Origin: Bradyrhizobium tropiciagri
GTDB lineage: Bacteria > Pseudomonadota > Alphaproteobacteria > Rhizobiales > Xanthobacteraceae
Direction of reading: 5' to 3'
Assembly: GCF_018130545.1 (NCBI RefSeq)
Contig: NZ_JAFCKF010000015.1
Coordinates: 39,104-103,103, forward strand
Length of the DNA stretch: 64,000 bases
A program made the translations under genes and the position numbers. The notes under the pieces are model-generated. The model did not search any database. It saw only the letters and a list, made by a program, of their open reading frames with translations, and was not told the DNA's origin. Position 1 is the first letter of the stretch; each line of letters opens with the position of its first letter. Shown piece after piece: positions 53,077 to 62,238 of the stretch.

Positions 53077-54402
53077 TTAGCGTTCCGTTTCCAAACCCGA
53101 CAGGATTTGAGCGAGTTGCCGGTAGCCGTCGCCAAGGCTGGTCGCCTCCTCCTTGGCCTGGCGCAGGAACGCCTCGAGCGGCTCATGCAGCCGGATCGCC
53201 TCGTCGACCTCGGGGCTGGAACCCGGCCGGTAGGCGCCGAGCCGGATCAGTTCCTCCATGTCGGCGTAGGTCGCCATCACCTGCCGCGCCTTGTTGATGA
53301 AGGGCAGGAAGTTGGGATCGGCCGACTTCGGCATGGTACGCGAGACCGACTTCAGGATGTTGACGGCTGGATAGCGGCCGCGCTCGGCGATCGCCCGCTG
53401 CATCACGATATGGCCGTCGAGGATGCCGCGCACCGCGTCCGCGATCGGCTCATTGTGATCGTCGCCGTCAACCAGCACCGTGAAGATCGCGGTGATGGTG
53501 CCATTGCCGGTGCCCGGCCCTGCCCGCTCCAGGAGCTTCGGCAGCTCGGTGAACACGGTCGGCGTGTAGCCCTTGGCGGTCGGCGGCTCGCCCGCCGAGA
53601 GCCCGATCTCGCGCTGTGCCATCGCAAAACGCGTCACCGAGTCCATCAGGCACAGCACGTCCTGATCCTCGTCGCGGAAATACTCCGCGATGGCGAGCGT
53701 CAGATACGCCGCCTGGCGCCGCATCAGCGCCGGTTCGTCCGAGGTCGCGACCACCACGACCGAGCGCGCCAGCCCCTCCTCGCCGAGATCCTCCTGGAGG
53801 AATTCCTGCACTTCGCGGCCGCGTTCGCCGATCAGCCCGATCACCGAGATCGCGGCATCGACATTGCGTGCCAGCATCGAGAGCAGCACCGACTTGCCGA
53901 CGCCGGAGCCGGCGAAGATGCCGAGCCGCTGGCCGCGGCAGCAGGTAAGAAAGGTGTTGAGGCCGCGCACGCCGAGATCGAGCGGCGGCCCGACCCGCTT
54001 GCGCGAATGCGCCGGCGGCGGCGAGTTGCGGTAGGACATCGGCGAGGCGCCCTGCACCAGCGGGCCCTTGCCGTCGATCGGCTCGCCCATCGCGTTGACG
54101 ACGCGGCCGAGCCAGGCCGGCGACGGCCGCACCTGGCTCGCCGCATTGGCGATGACGGCGCGGCAACCGCGCCTGACGCCCTCGAGACCGCCGAACGGCA
54201 TCACCACCGCGTTCTCGCCGGAGAAGCCGATCACCTCGGCCGGGATGAAGCGGCCCGCGCCGACATCGATCACAATGCGGGCGCCGACCGACATCGCATG
54301 GATGGGGCCTGCGATCTCGACCATGAGGCCGCGGACGCCGACCACACGGCCATAAATATTGACGCCGTCGATGTCGCCAATCTGCTCCGCGAGCGCCTTC
54401 AT
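53077..54402 (-). CDS. fliI: Flagellum-specific ATP synthase FliI
   Basis: A 441-residue F1-beta-like ATPase of the flagellar export apparatus. Walker A is GSGVGKS at residues 165-171, the family motif [23 protein letters not shown] precedes it, and Walker B is [16 protein letters not shown]. The C-terminus includes [14 protein letters not shown]. It shares a 367-base divergent region with ctrA that contains a CtrA-like box 40 bases from its start. Confidence 0.96.
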   Translation of the reverse strand: MKALAEQIGDIDGVNIYGRVVGVRGLMVEIAGPIHAMSVGARIVIDVGAGRFIPAEVIGFSGENAVVMPFGGLEGVRRGCRAVIANAASQVRPSPAWLGRVVNAMGEPIDGKGPLVQGASPMSYRNSPPPAHSRKRVGPPLDLGVRGLNTFLTCCRGQRLGIFAGSGVGKSVLLSMLARNVDAAISVIGLIGERGREVQEFLQEDLGEEGLARSVVVVATSDEPALMRRQAAYLTLAIAEYFRDEDQDVLCLMDSVTRFAMAQREIGLSAGEPPTAKGYTPTVFTELPKLLERAGPGTGNGTITAIFTVLVDGDDHNEPIADAVRGILDGHIVMQRAIAERGRYPAVNILKSVSRTMPKSADPNFLPFINKARQVMATYADMEELIRLGAYRPGSSPEVDEAIRLHEPLEAFLRQAKEEATSLGDGYRQLAQILSGLETER

Positions 54403-54441
54403 TGCGAAAACCTTAAGTTTCCACGATTTTGCTCCGGCCGC

Positions 54442-54457
54442 TTAACTTCGTGTTTAC
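54442..54457. promoter_or_regulatory. CtrA-like box between fliI and ctrA
   Basis: TTAA-CTTCGTG-TTTAC, one mismatch from TTAA-N7-TTAAC, 40 bases upstream of the fliI start. It may mediate CtrA control of fliIJ and possibly autoregulation of ctrA. Confidence 0.5.
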
Positions 54458-54523
54458 CCGCATCATTAATCATTGCGTCACTGTCTTTGGTGACTGAGGT
54501 CGCTTGCCCATCAGAAGAAGGGC

Positions 54524-54692
54524 GAGTCGCGAGAGTCGGTTAGGCCCGGCTCTTAATGTGGAAACTGAACGAGCGCGGTTAGGAAAAGCTTCTTCTACGC
54601 AATATCTTAGGGCGATTCGACAAAAATTGCACGGTTAGAGCTTGCGTCGAGGAATCAGTTTTTGTTAACCATATCTCGTCAGGATCCGAATC
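54524..54692. promoter_or_regulatory. Cluster of five GANTC (CcrM) sites in the ctrA promoter
   Basis: GAGTC at 54524 and 54533, GATTC at 54614, GAATC at 54652 and 54688. The last two lie in identical GAATCAGTT nonamers 36 bases apart. In Caulobacter, methylation of a GANTC in the ctrA P1 promoter ties transcription to replication; this denser cluster suggests similar control. Confidence 0.65.
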
Positions 54693-54769
54693 AGTTGTTC
54701 AAAGGCGTTTTGTGAGTGCCGCAAGTGCGGCCGACCTGACGCCCGGAGCGGCGACTATAGGGGACTGGC

Positions 54770-55471
<702 letters not shown>

Positions 55472-55496
55472 CGCTTTCTGCAGCAAACCTCCTCAA

Positions 55497-55525
55497 CCCC
55501 GCCGCAAATGGCGGGGTTTTTGTTT
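55497..55525 (+). terminator. ctrA terminator
   Basis: CCCCGCC-GCAAAT-GGCGGGG followed by TTTTTGTTTTT, 26 bases after the ctrA stop; a strong intrinsic terminator. Confidence 0.88.
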
Positions 55526-55534
55526 TTGGGGATG

Positions 55535-57109
55535 TCACGCCACCGGGATCGCGCTCAGGATGGCGAGAAGATCCGCCCCCTTCGGGACGCCGAGCCCGGT
55601 GCAGGCGCTCCAGCCGGGGCCGGCATCGTAGCCCTTGCCGCCGACGCGGTTGTTGCCCTGCTGGACCGTACGGAAGGCGCCGGGGTTGGCATAAAGCGCT
55701 GCGTTGAGCATACCGATCTGCTCGCCGCGCGCGGCGACCGCGATCGCCACCAGCGCGGCCCATAGCGGTGTCGCGGCGCTGGTTCCACTCATCGCCATCG
55801 CTTGTCCGTTGACGATAATGCGATAGCCCGGGTTCGCCGCTGCGGCGCAGGCGACGTCAGGGACGCCGCGGCGGATCGCGCCGTCGTTCTGCGATGTCGG
55901 CAGCGTCACATGCGATTGATAGTCGGGAACGGGATAGGCGTCGCTGATGCCGCCACCGGTGCCGATCGCACCCGCATTCCAGACCGCCTCCGTCGCGCCT
56001 GCGGCAGGCCCGGGCTGCGTGCCGCCGCAGCTTGTCGCATAGGGGCTCGAAGCGGGAAACCAGACATGGAGCTTGCCGTCGGTCAGGCCGCTGGTCGCAA
56101 GCTGATCGCCGCTGGCGAACAGCACGCTGACGCGCAATCGCGCCGCATCGGCCAGCACGGCCTGCATCGCGTCGCGCCCCGGCTCGGTCCAGAATTTCTC
56201 GGCGCTGCCCCAGCTCACCGAGATCACCTGCGGCGCATGCACGTCGTCGAATACCGCTTGATGGATCGCGTCGGTGAGACCGGCGGCTGAGTTCTCGGCG
56301 AAGTAGACCACGATCTTGGCCTTCGGCAGCAGCCCGGCAAGCACCTGCAGATCGAGCGCAAGCTCCTGATCGGCGACATCGTTGCTGCCGAGACCGCCGT
56401 CATTGCCGGTCTGCGGCATGTTGACGACGTCAGGGGGCTGCCGGTTCATGCCGGCCAGCGCCGTCGCGAGATCGCTCTCGAGATAGCCGCCGCCGAGCGC
56501 GACGATGCCGACGCAGGTCGACGACACGTCGCGATCCAGCGGAATGCCGTAGCGAGCCGCGATGTCGGTCGGCCACAGCCCGCTGCCGCTCCCGGTGTCG
56601 GCCTGGGCCCGCATCAGCGGCGGCTTGGTCCGCAGCGGCCGCTGATCGAAGCCGAGGATGGCGCGGGTCCATGGCGCGATCTCGGCAGGCGTGGTCAGGC
56701 CGCCGACGCGCGCACGAAACTCGCGCACGCCATCGCGATAAATGCGAAGCGTCGCGCCGAAGATCTCGGCCATCTGCCGGGCGGTGCCTTGCAGTTCGAC
56801 CGTGCGCGCGAGCGGATCGCTGCGGCCGACGGTCAGCCCCCGCTGTTTCGCCAACCGCACGATGCGGGCGATGGCGGGGGCATGGCTGCGATGGCGCTGC
56901 GTCGCAAGCTGCTGCCGGGTGACCGGCTTGGCGAGCCGGGCCAGATCACCGGCGCTGCCCGGCTGAAACGCGTCCGGGGAGCGCCGCTTCACATAGACCA
57001 CGATCGAGATCCGCTCATCGGGATCGACATCGCCGACCAGCGTCGCACCGTCAGGCGCGGCGCGGTTGCTGCCGGCAAGCGGAATCCTGCGCTCGCGCGA
57101 GCCCGCCAT
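55535..57109 (-). CDS. Sedolisin (S53 serine-carboxyl peptidase)
   Basis: 524 residues from ATG 57109 (more upstream in-frame codons overlap the neighbour). Residues 1 to about 165 are a pro-kumamolisin activation domain (VYVKRRSPDAFQP, then LARTVELQGTARQMAEIFGATL). The catalytic domain has Glu249 and Asp253 in QELALDLQ, oxyanion Asp335 in ASGDQ and nucleophile Ser444 in SGTSAATPLWA, so the enzyme looks active. It lacks a classical signal peptide; export may be by another route. Acidic-pH endopeptidase activity is expected for the family. It starts 10 bases after the cytochrome-like gene stop, so they form an operon. Confidence 0.92.
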   Translation of the reverse strand: MAGSRERRIPLAGSNRAAPDGATLVGDVDPDERISIVVYVKRRSPDAFQPGSAGDLARLAKPVTRQQLATQRHRSHAPAIARIVRLAKQRGLTVGRSDPLARTVELQGTARQMAEIFGATLRIYRDGVREFRARVGGLTTPAEIAPWTRAILGFDQRPLRTKPPLMRAQADTGSGSGLWPTDIAARYGIPLDRDVSSTCVGIVALGGGYLESDLATALAGMNRQPPDVVNMPQTGNDGGLGSNDVADQELALDLQVLAGLLPKAKIVVYFAENSAAGLTDAIHQAVFDDVHAPQVISVSWGSAEKFWTEPGRDAMQAVLADAARLRVSVLFASGDQLATSGLTDGKLHVWFPASSPYATSCGGTQPGPAAGATEAVWNAGAIGTGGGISDAYPVPDYQSHVTLPTSQNDGAIRRGVPDVACAAAANPGYRIIVNGQAMAMSGTSAATPLWAALVAIAVAARGEQIGMLNAALYANPGAFRTVQQGNNRVGGKGYDAGPGWSACTGLGVPKGADLLAILSAIPVA

Positions 57110-57119
57110 CAGTGCGATC

Positions 57120-58307
57120 TCACTTGCCGCCGCATGGCGTCGGCTGCACTGGATTTTGCGTATCGTCGTAGGCGCAGAACGGGATCGACCAGACGAAGTC
57201 TGCCGAGGTTGCAATGCGCGTGAGGCCCGGCTTGCCCTCGAAGATCGGCGGCTGGCCCGAGAACTTCCAGTACCATTCCGGCAGCAGCGACCCGAGCGGA
57301 CCGATCGGGCCATTGGGGCCGAACGACAGGAATCCCGCCTGCGACGTGGGCGTCCCGTCGGCCTTGAAGACCGCGCGGCCGTGGCAGGTGATGCAGGACG
57401 ACGTCGCGACGAAGCCTTCTTCGGTGACGGAATTGCCGACCCTGACGTCTAGCCCGACATTGTCGGTGAAATCGGTCTGGGATCCCTTCAGGCAGTAGTT
57501 GCTGTAGACGGGATCGATATCCGCGCTCGACAGCATCGCTGTCAGCGCTGATGTCTTCACGCAATCCGGATAACCCTGGCCGGCGACGCGGTTCGACGGC
57601 ACGAACGCGGTCTGCGCGCCGAAATTATCGCGGCAGCCGATGATGTCACAGCGCGCTGGATTGAAGCGGTGCTCGAACGTCGCCCAGGTCCAGTTCGGCA
57701 CCTGCTTGCTGATCACATGCATCGAGACCAGCGCGTATTGCACACCGTCCGCGCTGTTGACGTGATAGAGTTGCGGCACCTGCGCCAGCGTCACCTTGTT
57801 GTTGGTGAATTGCGGGATGGCGCTGACCGGCATCCAATTGCCCTTCACCTCGACCGAGTCGACCGGAAACTGCAACTCCTTACCGAATGCGGCCTTCAGA
57901 CCTGATCGCTTGTAGAGATTGTTCTGGACGATGAAGTCAAACGTCGCCTTGTTGTGACGCGCTTCCTCCATCTGGCCCTGCCCGGCGCCGGGCGGCAGTG
58001 CTGGCAGCAATCCGCCGCTCTGCTGCACGCCTTCTCGCGCCACTTGCGGCAGGATCGGCGGGCGCAGCGCCGGAGGTGTCGCGGCCGCCGGAAACTGCGG
58101 ATTGGGCTGGAACAGATCGGTGTCGCTCGCCCAGGTCTCGAACGTCGAATTGCTGCCGCCGGCGCGGGTGTTGGCCTGGATGAACAATTGCCATGCCACT
58201 TGGTCCGGCGCGGTCATCGCAGGGTTCGGCGGCGATTGCGCCGCGGCCGGCAAGGCGGGAAGCAGCAACAGACCACAGACGAGCAGCGTGTCGATCGACC
58301 TTCGCAT
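57120..58307 (-). CDS. Exported c-type haem protein
   Basis: A 395-residue protein with a signal peptide (LLVCGLLLLPALPAAAQ). A single haem-binding CXXCH is at C305-x2-C308-H309 in SSCITCHGRAVF, near the C-terminus. The large N-terminal part carries further Cys (PARCDIIGCRDNF, YPDCV, NYCLKG) that may form disulfides. The family is not recognised beyond cytochrome c-like. It is followed by the sedolisin gene and preceded by a small cytochrome-like gene, all on one strand. Confidence 0.8.
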   Translation of the reverse strand: MRRSIDTLLVCGLLLLPALPAAAQSPPNPAMTAPDQVAWQLFIQANTRAGGSNSTFETWASDTDLFQPNPQFPAAATPPALRPPILPQVAREGVQQSGGLLPALPPGAGQGQMEEARHNKATFDFIVQNNLYKRSGLKAAFGKELQFPVDSVEVKGNWMPVSAIPQFTNNKVTLAQVPQLYHVNSADGVQYALVSMHVISKQVPNWTWATFEHRFNPARCDIIGCRDNFGAQTAFVPSNRVAGQGYPDCVKTSALTAMLSSADIDPVYSNYCLKGSQTDFTDNVGLDVRVGNSVTEEGFVATSSCITCHGRAVFKADGTPTSQAGFLSFGPNGPIGPLGSLLPEWYWKFSGQPPIFEGKPGLTRIATSADFVWSIPFCAYDDTQNPVQPTPCGGK

Positions 58308-58326
58308 CTTTGCTCTCCAAGCGGGT

Positions 58327-58584
58327 TCAAGGTTGGAATCCGTCCCCTATCCAGCTCGCATAGATATCGAGCGAGTCCTGCGACCAGCGGTGCCCGGGCG
58401 GCATGAAGCCGGACGACAGCGCGGCGAAGACGCGGCGTGCATTGGCGTGATCGGCAAAGTCGTCATTGCCGGCCGGATCGCCCATCCAGTCGGCGTCGCC
58501 GAGCCGAACGCCCTTCGCCGCCATGCAGGCGATGTCGCCCGGTCGAAACATCGGCAGAATGTCGTTGCCAAAGCTGGTCGTCAT
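58327..58584 (-). CDS. Small cytochrome-like protein without CXXCH
   Basis: An 85-residue protein from ATG 58584 (longer starts to 58722 are possible). The segments LPMFRPGDIACMAAKGVRL, HANARRVFAALSSGFMPP and SLDIYASWIGDGFQP copy the helical pattern at the end of small c-type cytochrome domains (the MPP loop and WI-x-G end). There is no haem-attachment CXXCH and no signal peptide. It lies 19 bases upstream of the c-type haem protein gene. It may be a partner subunit; function unknown. Confidence 0.6.
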   Translation of the reverse strand: MTTSFGNDILPMFRPGDIACMAAKGVRLGDADWMGDPAGNDDFADHANARRVFAALSSGFMPPGHRWSQDSLDIYASWIGDGFQP

Positions 58585-58795
58585 GGCGATCACCGTGCCC
58601 ATTCGCGACATGCACTTCTGGTTGCATATCGTATAGACGACCATCGCGGGGACCGCTGTGAAGCGGCTCACACCGCCGCGCAGCAATTTTTCCGCCGATG
58701 TCCACCGCAGCCCACAGGTCACATCGAACCGAAGCTTCGCGAACTGCGACCAATCAGCTATAGGATGGCGATCTAGGGCAATTCGGGCGCATCAC

Positions 58796-59200
58796 ATGAT
58801 CCTGCAATCGCTCGCCGGCCTGCCGGCGTTCCTGGTCTATTTCTGCACGGCGCTGATTGCCGTGGTCGCCTATTTGTTCGTCTACACGCGCGTCACGCCG
58901 CACGACGAATTCCAGCTGATCCGCGACAATGATTCCGCGGCGGCGATTGCGCTGGGCTTGAGCCTGCTCGGCTTCGTGCTGCCGGTGGTCAGCGCCATCG
59001 CCCACTCGGCCAACGTGATCGACTGCCTGATCTGGAGCATCATCGCGCTGATCGTGCAGATCATCGTCTATTACATCGTGAAGATCCCGGTGCCGAACCT
59101 GTCGGCGCGGATCGCCTCCGGCGAAATGGCGGCGGCGATCTGGCTCGGGCTGTCCTCGCTGGCGGCAGGCGCGCTGAACGCGGCCTGCATGATCTACTGA
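58796..59200 (+). CDS. DUF350-family membrane protein (YjfL-like)
   Basis: A 134-residue protein with four membrane segments (LVYFCTALIAVVAYLFVY, AAAIALGLSLLGFVLPVVS, CLIWSIIALIVQIIVYYI and IWLGLSSLAAGALNAACMI). The ISGE-like RIASGEMAAAIWLG and DNDSAAAIALG half-repeats identify DUF350. ATG 58796 is chosen because earlier in-frame codons are polar and lack a ribosome site. First gene of a four-gene plus-strand group ending with a glutathionylspermidine-synthase homologue, as with E. coli yjfL-yjfC. Confidence 0.85.
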   Translation: MILQSLAGLPAFLVYFCTALIAVVAYLFVYTRVTPHDEFQLIRDNDSAAAIALGLSLLGFVLPVVSAIAHSANVIDCLIWSIIALIVQIIVYYIVKIPVPNLSARIASGEMAAAIWLGLSSLAAGALNAACMIY

Positions 59201-59216
59201 GCCATTGAGTCAAACC

Positions 59217-59660
59217 ATGGCGCGCAAACCCAACCCGGAATTCGGCAAGCGGCGGCCGGTCGTGCCGGCGGTGTCGCCGCGGCCGGATCCGCCGTCCAAG
59301 CGCTCCAACCATGTCGCGCTGCTGCTGATGGGCACGCTCGCGGTCGGCGGCAGCGCCTATGCGCTGATGCCGCGGCAGAATTGCCAACCCGTGCAGCCGA
59401 CGCCACCCGGCGTGACCGCACCGCGCGTCACCGCGCCGGCCGCCGTGCAACCCGGCGCCGATTGCACGTCGCGCAGTTCATCGTCCGGATCGGGCGGCGG
59501 CGGCGGCAGCTCGTCGCGCAGCAGCTTCTACAGTGGCGGCAACCCGTCGGGCGGCTCTTCGTCCTCGTCGAGTTCGTCTTCGAATTCGTCGTCAAGCTCG
59601 TCGGTGAGCCGCGGCGGCTTCGGCTCGTTCGCGCATGCGTTCGGCTTCGGCGGCGGCTGA
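59217..59660 (+). CDS. Membrane-anchored poly-Ser/Gly protein
   Basis: A 147-residue protein. A basic N-terminus (RKPNPEFGKRRPV) precedes one membrane segment (HVALLLMGTLAVGGSAYAL). The extracytoplasmic part has two Cys (QNCQ and ADCTS), a Pro-rich stretch, then a Ser/Gly-only region of about 55 residues ending SRGGFGSFAHAFGFGGG. In E. coli the corresponding place in the yjfLMC cluster is taken by DUF1190; membership here is possible but not shown. 16 bases after the DUF350 gene. Confidence 0.75.
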   Translation: MARKPNPEFGKRRPVVPAVSPRPDPPSKRSNHVALLLMGTLAVGGSAYALMPRQNCQPVQPTPPGVTAPRVTAPAAVQPGADCTSRSSSSGSGGGGGSSSRSSFYSGGNPSGGSSSSSSSSSNSSSSSSVSRGGFGSFAHAFGFGGG

Positions 59661-59792
59661 TGCGCACTTTGCCGTGTCGGCACGCGCTTTGGCTTGCCCG
59701 GCGATCGGAGCTGATGGACACTCGGCGCGGCTCCGCAATCGGCAGGGCAAAAGGCAACGCAACAAGCAAGACAAGAGACAAGGTTTGCGTCC

Positions 59793-60011
59793 ATGAAACG
59801 CTCGCGCCGCGTCTGGCTGAAATTGATGGGAAGCGTCGCGATCGGCGCAGCGTCGATGGGCTTGGCTCCGGGCCAGGCCCGCAGTCACCGCCATGCAGCG
59901 CACGGGCGCAAGAAGAAGCCCGAGCAAGTGTTCCCCGCCGGCGGCTTCGGCGGCGCGCCGCGCAACATCGCTCACTTTGGCGAACACGGTCACCAGCATG
60001 GTGGCGGTTGA
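59793..60011 (+). CDS. Small exported His-rich protein with RR leader
   Basis: A 72-residue protein with a twin-arginine-like leader (KRSRRVWLKLMGSVAIGAA) ending near QARSHRH. The mature part is basic and His-rich (HRHAAHGRKKK, then HFGEHGHQHGGG), suggesting metal binding. AAGG lies before the ATG. It sits between the poly-Ser protein and the ATP-grasp ligase. No family is recognised. Confidence 0.7.
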   Translation: MKRSRRVWLKLMGSVAIGAASMGLAPGQARSHRHAAHGRKKKPEQVFPAGGFGGAPRNIAHFGEHGHQHGGG

Positions 60012-60049
60012 CACCAGGCTGACGCCTATCCGAACATCACGGTCCCCTC

Positions 60050-61207
60050 ATGCAACGCATCGCATGCCCCGAACGCGACGATTGGCAGACCACCGCCGAG
60101 AACGCCGGCTTCACCTTCCACACCATCGACGGCGAACGTTACTGGGACGAGCGCGCCTATTATGCCTTCACGCTCGACGAGATCGAGCGCGATATCGAGG
60201 CGCCGACCGGCGAGATCGATGCGATGTGCCTCGAGCTCGCCGGACGCGCGGTCAAGGATGAACAATACCTGCGCCGGTTGAAAATACCGCAAGCGTTCTG
60301 GGATTTGATCGCGGCGAGCTGGCGCCGAAAGGACCCGAGCCTGTACGGCCGGCTCGACCTCAAATTCAGCGGCAGCGGCCCGGCCAAGCTGCTCGAATAC
60401 AATGCCGACACGCCGACCTCGATCTTCGAGGCTGCGGTGTTTCAATGGACCTGGCTCGAACAGGCGATCGCACGCAACATCATCCCGAAGCGCGCTGACC
60501 AATTCAACTCGATCCACGAGCGGCTGATCGAGACCTGGAAGACGATCGGCGCCAACCATCCGCTGCATCTCACCGGACTGACCGGCAATGCCGAGGATGC
60601 CGGCACGCTTGCCTATCTCGAGGACACCGCGGCGCAGGCCGGGCTGAAGACCACCCTGCTCGATATCGAAGAGATCGGGCTGCGCAGCGACAATCAGTTC
60701 GTCGACCTCGACGAAATCCCGATCAGGCTCGCCTTCAAGCTCTATCCGTGGGAATGGATGTTTCACGACGCGTTCGGCAAGAACCTCGGCTCCGCGCCGA
60801 CGCAGTGGATCGAGCCGCCGTGGAAAGCGATCCTGTCCAACAAGGGCATCCTGCCGTTGTTGTGGGAGATGTTCCCAAACCATCCCAACCTGCTGCCGGC
60901 CTATTTCGAGGACGACCCGCAGGCCGCGCAGCTCGGCACCTCATTCGTGCGCAAGCCGATCTATTCGCGCGAGGGCGCCAATGTCGAACTCGTCAGCGCC
61001 GGCATCACGCTGGTGGCGGAGCAAGGTCCCTACGGCGCCGAAGGCTTCATCCGCCAGGCCCTGGCGCCGCTGCCGAATTTCTCGGGCCAGTACCCCGTGC
61101 TCGGCAGCTGGCTGGTCGATCACACACCGTGCGGGCTCTCGATCCGCGAAGACGAGAACCCGATCACCGGCAACACCTCGCGCTTCCTGCCGCACGCGAT
61201 TTTGTAG
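60050..61207 (+). CDS. Glutathionylspermidine synthase-family ATP-grasp ligase (YjfC/YgiC-like)
   Basis: A 385-residue protein homologous to the synthetase half of Gsp synthase, without the amidase half. The motifs are WDERAYYAFTLDEIERDIEAPT, RLDLKFSGSGPAKLLEYNADTPTS (shown in parts), WEWMFHDAFGKNLG, and the C-terminal metal/ATP region KPIYSREGANVELV. YgiC/YjfC proteins have been proposed to ligate amines or peptides. Fourth gene of the DUF350 cassette; starts 38 bases after the His-rich gene. Substrate unknown. Confidence 0.9.
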   Translation: MQRIACPERDDWQTTAENAGFTFHTIDGERYWDERAYYAFTLDEIERDIEAPTGEIDAMCLELAGRAVKDEQYLRRLKIPQAFWDLIAASWRRKDPSLYGRLDLKFSGSGPAKLLEYNADTPTSIFEAAVFQWTWLEQAIARNIIPKRADQFNSIHERLIETWKTIGANHPLHLTGLTGNAEDAGTLAYLEDTAAQAGLKTTLLDIEEIGLRSDNQFVDLDEIPIRLAFKLYPWEWMFHDAFGKNLGSAPTQWIEPPWKAILSNKGILPLLWEMFPNHPNLLPAYFEDDPQAAQLGTSFVRKPIYSREGANVELVSAGITLVAEQGPYGAEGFIRQALAPLPNFSGQYPVLGSWLVDHTPCGLSIREDENPITGNTSRFLPHAIL

Positions 61208-61227
61208 TGACGAGCACTGTATCCTGC

Positions 61228-61332
61228 CCGTCATCCTGAGGTGCGAGCTCTTGCGAGCCTCGAAGGATGCACGGCCCGGCTCGTGGCCGTCGACCCTTCG
61301 AGACGCCGCTTCGCGGCTCCTCAGGGTGACGG
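61228..61332. repeat. Dispersed intergenic repeat (GTCATCCTGAGG family), copy 2
   Basis: A second copy of the 21926-22027 element, with ends GTCATCCTGAGG and CCTCAGGGTGAC and the internal TCGAAGGATGCACGGCCCGG almost unchanged. It lies between the convergent ligase and cheR genes and may serve as a bidirectional transcription stop. Confidence 0.88.
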
Positions 61333-61365
61333 TGTGAGAGCGGAACTATCCTCGAAAAAGTAGGA

Positions 61366-62238
61366 TCACCGCGCCGCAGACGCGACCGCCTTCAACACAT
61401 GAACCGCGGCGCCGGCGCGTGCGACCGGGACAATGCTCGGCTGGTAGAGCCCACGCCGGTCGGGATAGGGCTTGAACAGGGTCGTGATGCCGACGACGGA
61501 TTCCGCCGCGCCGAGCGCCAGCACGCCGTCGGGCTCGAGCATCCTTGCGATCTTGCCGAAGATCGCGGCCTTGGTGCGCTGATCGAAATAGATCAGCACG
61601 TTGCGGCAGAAGATCACGTCGAAGGTGCCGAGATGCGAGATGTCCTCAAGCAGATTGAGCTTGCGGTGCTGCACCATGCCGCGGATGTCGGCGTTGAGCT
61701 GCCAGAGCTCGCCCTGCTGAACGAAATTCTTCACCAGCAGCTGGATCGGCAGGCCGCGCTGCACCTCGAACTGGCTGAACAGTCCGGCCTTGGACTTTTC
61801 CAGCACCGCCTGCGACAGGTCGGTGGCGACGATCTCGATGCGCCAGCCGGCGAACAGTGCGGTCATCTCCTTCAGCAGCATCGCGATCGAATAGGGCTCC
61901 TGCCCGGTCGACGACGCCGCACACCAAATGCGTAGGCTGCGGCGCGCGGCGCGGGCCTGCGCAAGTGCCGGCAGCACGGCGTCCTTCAGATGGTCGAACG
62001 GAATCTTGTCGCGAAAGAAGAAGGTCTCGTTGGTGGTCATCGCTTCGACCACCTCCGACGTCAGCGCCGCGGCGCCGCCCTTCAGCCGCTGCACAAGCTC
62101 GGGAATGCCGGCGAGGTTCGACCGGCGCGCCAGGGGCAGCAGGCGGCTCTCGACGAGATATTGCTTGTCGGCGGACAGATCGAGGCCGGAACGCTCTTTC
62201 AGCAGCTTACGCAGATACTCATAGTCCAGCGGCGTCAC
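61366..62238 (-). CDS. cheR: Chemotaxis methyltransferase CheR
   Basis: A 290-residue SAM-dependent enzyme that methylates chemoreceptor glutamates. The N-terminal helical domain ([20 protein letters not shown]) and the [10 protein letters not shown] motif precede the SAM-binding [17 protein letters not shown] and the [13 protein letters not shown] segment. Its ATG overlaps the cheB stop by 4 bases. Last gene of the cheW-cheY-cheB-cheR run. Confidence 0.96.
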   Translation of the reverse strand: MTPLDYEYLRKLLKERSGLDLSADKQYLVESRLLPLARRSNLAGIPELVQRLKGGAAALTSEVVEAMTTNETFFFRDKIPFDHLKDAVLPALAQARAARRSLRIWCAASSTGQEPYSIAMLLKEMTALFAGWRIEIVATDLSQAVLEKSKAGLFSQFEVQRGLPIQLLVKNFVQQGELWQLNADIRGMVQHRKLNLLEDISHLGTFDVIFCRNVLIYFDQRTKAAIFGKIARMLEPDGVLALGAAESVVGITTLFKPYPDRRGLYQPSIVPVARAGAAVHVLKAVASAAR

